Shown here: positions 1 through 6,497 of the stretch, one piece after another | Layout: each line of letters opens with the position of its first letter | Numbering within the stretch: position 1 is the stretch's first letter | Source: Azoarcus sp. | Lineage (GTDB): Bacteria > Pseudomonadota > Gammaproteobacteria > Burkholderiales > Rhodocyclaceae | NCBI GenBank assembly: GCA_031259795.1 | Contig: JAIRLA010000138.1 | Span: 1 to 10,441 of the forward strand | Reading direction: 5' to 3' | Length of the DNA: 10,441 bases | Notes under the pieces: generated by a model | Database searches by the model: none | What the model was told of the DNA's origin: nothing | The model's input: only the letters and a program-made list of their open reading frames with translations | Made by a program: the position numbers and the translations under genes

Positions 1-176
1 GCATCGAGCGCGACAACAGCAATACGCGCCGCCATCCGGGAAGATTTACCCGACGAACCAAGGTGGTCTCGCACAAGGAGTCCATGGTCGACCTGACCTT
101 GCGCATCTGGCGCGCCGTCACAACAACCAACCAGTTCTTCAGCCTTCAACAAGCTTTATTATCTGTATTTAAGTAA
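1..176 (+). CDS. IS1-family transposase, C-terminal fragment (cut by window edge)
   Basis: The frame starting at base 3 is open for 57 codons to a TAA at 174-176. It begins IERDNSNTRR, followed by GRFTRRTKVVSHKESMVDL, and ends LLSVFK. From memory of the family, the IERDNSNTR, RFTRRTK and MVDL blocks match the C-terminal catalytic part of IS1-type (InsB-like) DDE transposases, where the glutamate of IER is the last catalytic acid. The protein would cut and join the ends of its own element. The upstream part lies outside the window, so whether the copy is complete cannot be judged. The right end of the element probably lies just after the stop, within about 176-200, but no terminal inverted repeat can be confirmed without the other end. 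It sits where serC is often found next to pheA. Confidence 0.72.
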   Translation, partial: IERDNSNTRRHPGRFTRRTKVVSHKESMVDLTLRIWRAVTTTNQFFSLQQALLSVFK

Positions 177-370
177 GCACCCTCTGATTTTACTATATCC
201 ATGGCGGAACTCCCCTCCCCCGCAAACGAGGGAGGGAAGTCCGAAGCGCCGCCGATCCTTGGCGGGACTCGTCGCTACAAGCGCCCGCCCCCTGCCGCGC
301 TTCCCTAAATTTCAGGACGGTGCGACCATTACGTCCTTTCTTGTCCGTGCCGGATCGCCGCGGTTTATTC
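177..370. other. Non-coding gap between IS1 remnant and pheA
   Basis: No convincing gene is seen in these 194 bases. The first 20-25 bases are AT-rich and probably belong to the right end of the IS1-type element. TACTAT at 191-196 could serve as a -10 box for outward transcription into pheA, but the best -35 candidate 17 nt upstream (TTTAAG) matches only 3 of 6 consensus bases, so a promoter is not claimed. The middle holds one GC-rich hairpin (213-236). No Phe-rich leader peptide or attenuator of the enteric pheA type was seen. Confidence 0.5.
213..236. repeat. GC-rich hairpin upstream of pheA
   Basis: CCCTCCC at 213-219 pairs perfectly with GGGAGGG at 230-236 across a 10-base loop. There is no T-run after it on either strand, so a terminator role is doubtful. 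A C/G-rich stretch of similar flavour recurs at 10305-10350 next to the IS110 remnant. It may be a small dispersed intergenic repeat or mark the edge of mobile DNA. Confidence 0.45.
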
Positions 371-1465
371 ATGAATGCTCTTCCCTTGCAACAGGAACTG
401 GCGGATAAGCGCCGGGAAATCGACGAACTCGACCGGCAGGTGCTGGAACTCCTGAACCGCCGCGCCCGTTGTGCGCAGGAGGTCGGGCGGATCAAGGCGC
501 GCCATGGCGAGGCCGGTCATCCTTACCGGCCGGAGCGCGAGGCGCAGGTGTTGCAGCGGATCGTCGGCATCAACCCCGGCCCTTTGCCGGAGGGCGCGGC
601 GCGGCAGATTTTCCGCGAGGTGATGTCGGCCTGTCTCGCGCTCGAACTGCCGCTCAAGGTCGCTTATCTCGGCCCGGCGGGAACGTTCTCCGAGAGCGCC
701 AGCCGCAAGCATTTCGGCGCCGGGCCGGTCTTGCTGCCGCAGGTCTCCATCGACGAGGTGTTCCGCGCGGTGGAGGCGAATCACGCCGATTACGGTGTCG
801 TGCCGGTGGAAAACTCCAGCGAGGGCGCGGTCGGCAGTACGCTCGATCTGCTGCTGGCGCATTCGCTCAAGGTCTGCGGCGAGGTGCAACTGCGCATTCA
901 TCACCATCTGCTGTCGCGCGCCGGGGAGATCGGCGCGGCGCGACGCTTGTATTCACATGCCCAGTCGCTCGCCCAGTGCCATGAATGGCTCAACCGCAAC
1001 CTCGCGGCCCTGCCGCGCGTGCCGGTGGCGAGCAACGCCGAGGCGGCGCGCATGGCGGCGGAGGACCCGGAATCCTGCGCCATCGCGGGCGAGGCGGCGG
1101 CGGCGCTTTACGGGCTGGACAAGCTGGCTTCGAATATCGAGGATAATTCCAATAATTCCACGCGCTTTTTCGTCGTCGCGCATCATGAGGCCGGCCCTTC
1201 GGGACGGGACAAGACTTCGTTCATCTGCGCCGCGCCCAATCGCCCCGGCGCGATGCACGCGCTGCTCGATCCGCTCGCCCGCCACGGCATCGACATGTCG
1301 CGCCTGCAATCGCGCCCCGCGCCCGGCGGTATGTGGGAATATGTCTTCTACATAGACGTGCTCGGCCACCGCGACGACGCGCCGCTGGCCGCCGCGCTCG
1401 CGGAGCTTGGCGAGCGCGCGGGCTTCGTCAAGGTGCTGGGGTCGTATCCCGCCAGCGCGGATTGA
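371..1465 (+). CDS. pheA: Bifunctional chorismate mutase / prephenate dehydratase (P-protein)
   Basis: This 364-aa cytoplasmic enzyme converts chorismate to prephenate and then to phenylpyruvate, the committed branch to phenylalanine. Residues 5-90 are an AroQ-type chorismate mutase helix bundle (KRREIDELDRQVLELLNRR region). Residues 96-270 are the prephenate dehydratase domain, with GPAGTFS at 101-107, ENSSEGAVG at 148-156 and the catalytic-site TRF motif at 264-266. Residues 282-364 are the ACT regulatory domain, with GAMH at 293-296 and QSRP at 313-316, the counterparts of the GALH and ESRP motifs that bind phenylalanine, so feedback inhibition by Phe is expected. The length is normal for the family. 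The ATG at 371 was chosen because homology starts there; a GTG at 320 in the same frame would add 17 unconserved residues. The ribosome site before 371 is weak. It is first in an operon with hisC and tyrA. Confidence 0.95.
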   Translation: MNALPLQQELADKRREIDELDRQVLELLNRRARCAQEVGRIKARHGEAGHPYRPEREAQVLQRIVGINPGPLPEGAARQIFREVMSACLALELPLKVAYLGPAGTFSESASRKHFGAGPVLLPQVSIDEVFRAVEANHADYGVVPVENSSEGAVGSTLDLLLAHSLKVCGEVQLRIHHHLLSRAGEIGAARRLYSHAQSLAQCHEWLNRNLAALPRVPVASNAEAARMAAEDPESCAIAGEAAAALYGLDKLASNIEDNSNNSTRFFVVAHHEAGPSGRDKTSFICAAPNRPGAMHALLDPLARHGIDMSRLQSRPAPGGMWEYVFYIDVLGHRDDAPLAAALAELGERAGFVKVLGSYPASAD

Positions 1466-1498
1466 TGGCGGAAGCAAATGATCGAGGAGAGAGAAACA

Positions 1499-2596
1499 AT
1501 GAGTGTCGCCAACCGCGCGCCCGCGCATATCCGCGCCTTGTCGCCATACCAGCCGGGCAAGCCGATCGCGGAGCTTGCCCGCGAAACGGGCATCCCCGAG
1601 CGGGATATCGTCAAGCTCGCTTCCAACGAAAATCCCCTCGGCATGAGTCCGAAGGCCCGCGCGGCGGCGGCCGCGGCGCTGGCGGAGGGGGCGCGTTATC
1701 CGGATGGCAACGCCTTCGCGCTCAAGGCGGCGCTGGCGGAAAAGTACGGCGTAGACATGGCGCGACTGGTGATCGGCAACGGTTCCAACGATGTGCTGGA
1801 AATCGCCGCGCAAGCCTTTCTCGCTCCTGGCGACGCGACGGTATTTTCGCAATATTCGTTCGCGGTCTATCCGCTGGCGACTCTTGCGCGCGGCGCGCGC
1901 GGCATCCAGGTTCCGGCCAGGGATTACGGCCACGATCTCGACGCCATGGCGGCGGCCATCGACGAGGCCACCCGCATCGTTTTCATCGCCAATCCCAACA
2001 ATCCGACCGGCACTTTCCTGCCCGGCGGCGAGATCGAGGCTTTCCTCGCCCGTGTGCCGCCGGACGTGCTCGTCGTGCTCGACGAGGCTTATACCGAATT
2101 CCTGCCGCCGGAGAAGCGTTACGACGCCATTGCGTGGATCGCGCGTTTTCCCAATCTGCTGGTGTCGCGCACCTTGTGCAAGGCGTATGGCCTGGCGGGG
2201 CTGCGGTTGGGCTACGGCATCGCGCACGCGGAGGTGGCGGATTTGATGAACCGCGTGCGCCAGCCGTTCAATGCGTCCAGCGTGGCGCAGGCGGCGGCGC
2301 TGGCGGCGCTGGCGGATGAGGATTTCGTGCTCGAAGCCGCCGAAAACAACCGGCGGGGCATGGCGCAATTGACCGCCGCCTTTGCGGAACTGGGGCTGGA
2401 ATGGATTCCGTCCAGCGGCAATTTCGTCACCGTCAGGGTGGGCGACGGTGAAAAGGTGAATCGGGCCTTGCTTGCGCAAGGCGTCATCGTGCGTCCCATC
2501 GCCGGTTACGGCCTGCCGCAATGGCTGCGGGTGTCGATCGGCCTGCCCGGCGAAAACGCGCGCTTCATCGCCGCCCTGCGCCGAGCGCTGGCCTGA
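1499..2596 (+). CDS. hisC: Histidinol-phosphate aminotransferase
   Basis: This 365-aa PLP enzyme transfers an amino group between glutamate and imidazole-acetol phosphate in histidine synthesis. In this operon position such enzymes often also transaminate aromatic keto acids, the last step after PheA and TyrA (family knowledge, not shown here). Fold-type I aminotransferase marks are SNENPLG at 42-48, the IGNGSND cofactor loop at 92-98, NPNNPTG at 165-171, DEAY at 195-198, the PLP lysine K228 in SRTLCKAYGLAGLR, and the carboxylate-binding arginine R344 in WLRVSIG. The residue before the lysine is Cys where Ser is usual. The start at 1499 is favoured by GAGGAG at 1484-1489, 9 nt upstream; an in-frame ATG at 1478 would add seven unconserved residues. 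It starts 33 nt after the pheA stop and ends 13 nt before tyrA. Confidence 0.93.
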   Translation: MSVANRAPAHIRALSPYQPGKPIAELARETGIPERDIVKLASNENPLGMSPKARAAAAAALAEGARYPDGNAFALKAALAEKYGVDMARLVIGNGSNDVLEIAAQAFLAPGDATVFSQYSFAVYPLATLARGARGIQVPARDYGHDLDAMAAAIDEATRIVFIANPNNPTGTFLPGGEIEAFLARVPPDVLVVLDEAYTEFLPPEKRYDAIAWIARFPNLLVSRTLCKAYGLAGLRLGYGIAHAEVADLMNRVRQPFNASSVAQAAALAALADEDFVLEAAENNRRGMAQLTAAFAELGLEWIPSSGNFVTVRVGDGEKVNRALLAQGVIVRPIAGYGLPQWLRVSIGLPGENARFIAALRRALA

Positions 2597-2609
2597 GACG
2601 GGCGCGGCC

Positions 2610-3488
2610 ATGGCCCTGATCGGCAAACTGGTCATCTGCGGCGTCGGCCTCATCGGCGGTTCTTTCGCGCTGGCCTTGCGCGAAAAAGGCGAAGCCGCGC
2701 GCGTCATCGGCGTGGGGCGTTCGCGGCTTTCGCTCGAACGCGCGCGCGCGCTCGGCATCATCGACGAGATCGCCGCCGATTGGGCGGCGGCGCTCGACGG
2801 CGCGGATTTCGTCCTGTTGGCGATGCCGGTCGGCCAGACCGACGCCGTCATGCAAGCCATGGCACCGCACCTGCGGACGGGCACGATCGTCTCCGACGCG
2901 GGCAGCACCAAGGGAGACGTCATCGCCGCCGCCTACCGCCGCCTCCATGCCCACCTGCCCTGTGTCGTCCCCGCGCATCCCATCGCTGGCGCCGAGAAAA
3001 GCGGCGCGGAAGCGGCGAGCGCCGCGCTTTTCCACGGCAAGCGCACGGTGCTCACGCCCTTGCCGGAAAACGCCCCCGAGGCCATCGAAAAAGTCCGCGC
3101 CGCGTGGCGCGCCGCCGGAGCGGCGGTCGTCGACATGGCGCCGCACGATCACGACCGCGTCTTCGCCGCCGTCAGCCACCTGCCGCACTTGCTCGCCTTC
3201 GGCCTCGTCCACGATCTCGCGGGCCGCGCCAACGCCGAACTGCTTTTCTCCCACGCCGCCAGCGGCTTCCGCGACTTCACCCGCATCGCGGGCAGCCACC
3301 CCGAGATGTGGCGCGACATCTGCCTCGCCAACCGCCAGGCGCTCCTGGGCGAACTGGATCAATATCTGGGCGAGCTGGCCCTGATCCGCTCCCTGCTGCT
3401 TTCCGGCAACGGCGAACGTCTCGAAAGGCTTTTCGAGGAAGCTCGGCGGGCGCGCATCGCCTGGGGAGAAGCGGACGCGGCGAAGTGA
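2610..3488 (+). CDS. tyrA: Prephenate (cyclohexadienyl) dehydrogenase
   Basis: This 292-aa cytoplasmic enzyme oxidatively decarboxylates prephenate (or arogenate) on the route to tyrosine. The N-terminal Rossmann domain shows GVGLIGGS at 11-18. After the second beta strand the sequence is GVGRS (34-38), without the acidic residue that usually marks strict NAD use, so NADP is possible (inference). Family motifs in the substrate site are DAGSTK at 96-101, HPIAG at 123-127 and SHLPH at 189-193, with the histidine implicated in catalysis. The C-terminal helical dimerisation region follows to residue 292. There is no fused AroA domain, unlike the TyrA-AroA fusions of some pseudomonads. The start at 2610 was chosen because homology begins with the Rossmann strand; the ribosome site is weak and translation is probably coupled to hisC, 13 nt upstream. 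A hairpin terminator follows the stop. Confidence 0.93.
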   Translation: MALIGKLVICGVGLIGGSFALALREKGEAARVIGVGRSRLSLERARALGIIDEIAADWAAALDGADFVLLAMPVGQTDAVMQAMAPHLRTGTIVSDAGSTKGDVIAAAYRRLHAHLPCVVPAHPIAGAEKSGAEAASAALFHGKRTVLTPLPENAPEAIEKVRAAWRAAGAAVVDMAPHDHDRVFAAVSHLPHLLAFGLVHDLAGRANAELLFSHAASGFRDFTRIAGSHPEMWRDICLANRQALLGELDQYLGELALIRSLLLSGNGERLERLFEEARRARIAWGEADAAK

Positions 3489-3500
3489 GTCCGCCCCCGG

Positions 3501-3520
3501 AAGCGCGTTGCCGCGCTTTT
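3501..3520 (+). terminator. Likely intrinsic terminator of pheA-hisC-tyrA
   Basis: AAGCGCG (3501-3507) pairs perfectly with CGCGCTT (3512-3518) around a 4-base loop and is followed directly by TT, giving a TTTT run at 3517-3520. It begins 13 nt after the tyrA stop. The T-run is short, so termination may be partial. It suggests the operon ends at tyrA rather than running into an aroA gene. Confidence 0.55.
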
Positions 3521-3571
3521 GCCGCGATACTGGCGGATCAGCGGCGCGGCATAGGTTATCCACACACGCCG

Positions 3572-3597
3572 AAACAGCGGCGCTGCGCGCCGGATGG
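3572..3597 (+). repeat. Direct repeat, left copy (partner at 10271-10296)
   Basis: This block starts AAACAG and ends GCGCCGGATGG. It matches 10271-10296 at 23 of 26 positions in the same orientation. It is immediately followed by the inverted-repeat arm at 3599-3624, so the two segments may be one dispersed repeat unit. Confidence 0.6.
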
Positions 3598-3598
3598 A

Positions 3599-3624
3599 AC
3601 GAACTGGATTGCCACGTCGATTCG
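3599..3624 (+). repeat. Left arm of 26-bp perfect inverted repeat bracketing the defence block
   Basis: The arm begins ACGAACTGG and ends ACGTCGATTCG. Its reverse complement occurs without mismatch at 10168-10193. With two mismatched bases allowed, the match extends outward through CCGGATG (3590-3596). The sequence type, a GGATTGCCACGTCG core followed by CTTCGCAATGACG, resembles dispersed intergenic palindromes common in proteobacterial genomes, so it may be a genome repeat rather than a transposon end. Confidence 0.75.
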
Positions 3625-3674
3625 CTCTTCGCAATGACGAGGCGGGGGGAGGAGCGCATCGACGTGGTAATCCA
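3605..3674. repeat. Palindromic repeat element (REP-like)
   Basis: Bases 3605-3621 (TGGATTGCCACGTCGAT) are the inverse of 3658-3674 at 16 of 17 positions, separated by 36 bases that include CGCAATGACG and a G-rich run. Transcribed, this would form a long stem. It overlaps the left inverted-repeat arm, so the 26-bp sequence is part of a larger palindromic unit. No coding potential is seen. Confidence 0.6.
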
Positions 3675-3751
3675 TGCGGCGGTTCAAGGCGGGCCTATTG
3701 GAATGGATTCTTGGTACGACACAATCGCTTTGCGCAAATGGAGCAGTCTTT

Positions 3752-3805
3752 GACTGATCTCCGCTTTCTGGGATCGGTCGTCTCCAGCAATGACCTCGTT
3801 GGAGA
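3752..3805. repeat. Two tandem hairpins at the 3' end of the res operon
   Basis: GACTGATCTC (3752-3761) pairs with GGGATCGGTC (3770-3779): all ten positions pair in plus-strand RNA if two G-U pairs are allowed, whereas minus-strand RNA has two A-C mismatches. Right beside it, TCTCCAGC (3781-3788) pairs with GTTGGAGA (3798-3805). They begin 14 nt beyond the res stop codon. Neither is followed by a T-run, so a classical terminator for the minus-strand operon is only weakly supported. Confidence 0.4.
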
Positions 3806-3818
3806 ACCGTCCTGAAAT

Positions 3819-6497
3819 CTACATGAGTATGCGATAGGCCCGTTTATCGGCATCGCTCGACTTGATGATTTGGTACTCCATGCCGCTGGCCACCGCGATT
3901 TGCTGGGCGAAGTCCTTCTTGGCCTGCACCACTGCATCCTCGATCTGGTTGTCGGCCTTCACCTCGACGATCACGTACTTCAGGCTGCCGTCCGGCTCCT
4001 CGCGCTGAAAGATGAAGTCCGGGTAATAGCTGCGCACGGCGCGCGAATCCGGGTCTATGTATTGGATGAAAAAGTCGGAGTGCCCGTGGGTCAACATGCC
4101 GGTGAAGTAGATTTTCTTCACGCGCTGCTCGCGCAGCAAATCCCGGAACAGCCTGTTCTCCGAATCGGAATCGAAGCAGTAGGTGTCGAGGTGGAAGCTC
4201 TTGGCGCGCTCTTCATCCTTGATCTGCGTGTCGTTCATCCGGACGATCTTGTCCTTGGCTGCCGTCACCTCGTAGTAGCCGTTCGGGGGCGGCTTGATGA
4301 GATCGACCTCGTGTTCTTCGTTGTGCGTGTACTCGTCCAGATCATACAACTGACGGAACAGGCGCGGGATGATCTCGTCGTAGAGCAGCTCGTTGAACTC
4401 GTTGGTCATGGCGACCAGTTCGTCGGCGCCTTCCTTCGTGGCGTCGAGCAGTTCTTCGATCTCCAGCGGGCGGCGGTTGAGGTAGCGCGACACCTCGGCG
4501 ACCAGCGTCAGCCGCGAGAACGTGCGCTTCTCACGGCGTTCGGTCAGGTCGAAGATGCGGCTGCCCGAAGCACAGGCCGCGTTGGTCAGCCCATCCTGCT
4601 GCGTTTCGATCAGCCGGTATTTCTCGACCAGAGCGTTCCATGCTTCCTTGTCTGCGCGGTCAAGCCCCAGCGCCTGGCCAGGACTGAGCTTTTTTTCACG
4701 CACGTGGAACAGTTTCTTTACGCGCGCCAGTTTGATTTTGACCGGCGGCTCGACCACATGCACTTCCACGCGCTCCTTGTCGCTGCCGATCTTTTGCAGC
4801 CCGTCGGCGCTGATGCGGAAGTTCTGTTGCAACTCGTCGTTGAGCGTCTTTAGGTTGGCATCGGAAAGGAAGACGTGGCCGGTGTGCTGGGCCTCGCCGA
4901 TGGCGCGCAGGCAGCGCATGGTGGCTTGCAGCACAAACACCTTCGACTTCGGCTCACGGAACAGGCCCACGCCGAAGAGCGACCGGCAGTTCCAGCCTTC
5001 ACGGCCCTTGTTGACCAGCAGGATGAACTGCTTTTCCGAGCCTTCGGTGTCGAGCCGGTTGAATTCGCGGATGTCGTCGTTGGTAGTGAGTTTGTCGTCG
5101 CCCACGTTGACCAGAATGCGCGAGGTCGGAATGCCGTGCCTGCGCAACGCGCGCTCGACCGCCGGTCGCAGATCGTCGGTCAGTTCGGCGATGGTGGCGG
5201 CGAAGAATGCCAACTTGGGCAGCAGTCCCTCTGGGCGCAGTTCGCCGGATTCCTTCAGGAAGGCTTCGATGGCGATATCCACAAATTCGTCGGTGCGGGT
5301 GTTGCTGTAGCCGTGCAGCACTACTTTCTTGAGAAAGCCCTTGTCGATCGCTTCCTTCAGGCCGTAGGCGTACACCACTTCCGGCAACACATCGCGCCCG
5401 ACATAGGGCGTCCCCGTGTAGTTATAGCAGGCCACCACGCGCGTGCCCGCCGCGTTCAGGCTGGCGGCGAGCCTGTCGATAGTGGTGCGCAGGCTGGTGT
5501 CGGTTTCCTTCGCGCCGACGCCCATGTCTTTGGCTAGCGCCCTGCCGAAGGCGTGGTGGGCCTCGTCTACGTAGATGCCCAACTGTTCCAGACGGCGCAG
5601 CTTCTCGAACCGCTGGTTGGTGGTCAGTTCGCCTTCTTCTTCCGGCTGGTCAAAACCGTAGAGATCGGCGGCTTCGGCATAGACGCCGGTGGCCGTGAGC
5701 GTTTCGGCGGTCGCGCCGAACAGCTTGTCAACGGAGGTTTTTTCCTTGTGCTGGCGCTTGAGGATGATCTTCTGCGTGTTGGAGACGATGATGTTGAAGC
5801 GCGAGCGATCCAGCGTATCCAGCGAGGCGCCCGCCTCTTCGAGGTAGTGGAAGCGCAGGTGCGTAGTCAGAAAGTTGACGTACTCCGGCGGCACCACGCG
5901 GGTGAAATCGAAAGATTCGATTTCCTTCAGCGATTGCAGTACCGTCTTGTCCGGCGCGAACACCAGCGCGTTGTGGCAGTAGCGCGCGTCCTTCCCGAAT
6001 TTGTCACCCAGCAGGAACTCGTAGAAGATGCAGGTCGCCATCAGGATGGTTTTGCCGGCGCCCATCGTCAGCGCGAAGATGTAGTTCGGGTAGGTGCGCG
6101 AATTCTTGCGCATCACCGCGAACACCGCTTTGTATTGATCCTGCGTAACGGCATCGAACAGGCCAGTCTGGCCTGCATTGCCGGTGACGACGCCACCTTC
6201 GGTACGGCCTGCGAACCGCCCCTTTTTCTCGAACCAATCCTGGAAAATCTCCTCGACCTTGGCGTTGCCGAGGAACTCTTTCAGGAATACATAGGTCTCG
6301 AGCGCCTCGAACTGCGGCTGGCGCAGGAAAGCCTTCGGGTTCTTCTCCGGGTTGTTGAAGTCGAGGAACTTGCGGGTCGGTTCCTTGTAGTGCTGGCGGA
6401 TCGCCCCGCGATTGCTCTGGTAAAAGTGCCAAAGGAACAAGAAGAAGGCGAAGTCCATCGACGCACCGGCCTTGGCGGTTGCGCGCTTAGTCGCCAT
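3819..6497 (-). CDS. res: Type III-like restriction enzyme subunit Res (SF2 helicase + PD-(D/E)XK nuclease)
   Basis: This 892-aa protein is the DNA-translocating and cleaving subunit of a type III-like restriction-modification system and would act with Mod on unmodified invading DNA. SF2 helicase motifs are in order: Walker A MGAGKT at 145-150, DEAH at 311-314, TGTP at 361-364, motif V NKGREGWNC at 496-504, and motif VI with Q524, R528 and R531. Residues 550-760 form a linker region. The C-terminal nuclease shows E780, D827 in YYPDF, and E845/K847 in VEVKAD, a complete PD-(D/E)XK site. Length is within the usual 850-1000 aa, and no frameshift or missing motif is seen. The start at 6497 has AAGGGAG at 6506-6512 with 8-nt spacing and overlaps the mod end by 11 bases, implying coupled translation. 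The alternative of a general DEAD/DEAH helicase is less likely given the nuclease site and the mod neighbour. Confidence 0.9.
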   Translation of the reverse strand: MATKRATAKAGASMDFAFFLFLWHFYQSNRGAIRQHYKEPTRKFLDFNNPEKNPKAFLRQPQFEALETYVFLKEFLGNAKVEEIFQDWFEKKGRFAGRTEGGVVTGNAGQTGLFDAVTQDQYKAVFAVMRKNSRTYPNYIFALTMGAGKTILMATCIFYEFLLGDKFGKDARYCHNALVFAPDKTVLQSLKEIESFDFTRVVPPEYVNFLTTHLRFHYLEEAGASLDTLDRSRFNIIVSNTQKIILKRQHKEKTSVDKLFGATAETLTATGVYAEAADLYGFDQPEEEGELTTNQRFEKLRRLEQLGIYVDEAHHAFGRALAKDMGVGAKETDTSLRTTIDRLAASLNAAGTRVVACYNYTGTPYVGRDVLPEVVYAYGLKEAIDKGFLKKVVLHGYSNTRTDEFVDIAIEAFLKESGELRPEGLLPKLAFFAATIAELTDDLRPAVERALRRHGIPTSRILVNVGDDKLTTNDDIREFNRLDTEGSEKQFILLVNKGREGWNCRSLFGVGLFREPKSKVFVLQATMRCLRAIGEAQHTGHVFLSDANLKTLNDELQQNFRISADGLQKIGSDKERVEVHVVEPPVKIKLARVKKLFHVREKKLSPGQALGLDRADKEAWNALVEKYRLIETQQDGLTNAACASGSRIFDLTERREKRTFSRLTLVAEVSRYLNRRPLEIEELLDATKEGADELVAMTNEFNELLYDEIIPRLFRQLYDLDEYTHNEEHEVDLIKPPPNGYYEVTAAKDKIVRMNDTQIKDEERAKSFHLDTYCFDSDSENRLFRDLLREQRVKKIYFTGMLTHGHSDFFIQYIDPDSRAVRSYYPDFIFQREEPDGSLKYVIVEVKADNQIEDAVVQAKKDFAQQIAVASGMEYQIIKSSDADKRAYRILM

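Larger units (their letters stand above)
3489..3818. other. Gene-free junction between tyrA and the defence operon
   Basis: No credible gene was found on either strand in these 330 bases; short open frames here lack ribosome sites and protein-like composition. In order, the stretch holds the tyrA terminator, a 26-bp direct-repeat copy (3572-3597), one arm of the long inverted repeat (3599-3624), a palindromic element (3605-3674), a plain stretch (3675-3751), and two adjacent hairpins just downstream of the res stop codon (3752-3805). The two operons converge here. Confidence 0.6.

Noticed and set aside
953..2923. A 656-codon open frame on the minus strand opposite pheA-hisC-tyrA
   Set aside because: It is antisense to three well-supported genes in high-GC DNA, is rich in Arg/Ala/His with no recognisable domain, and arises from codon bias.
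3508..3815. Short plus-strand open frames between tyrA and res
   Set aside because: They run through palindromic repeats, lack ribosome sites and show no protein-like pattern.
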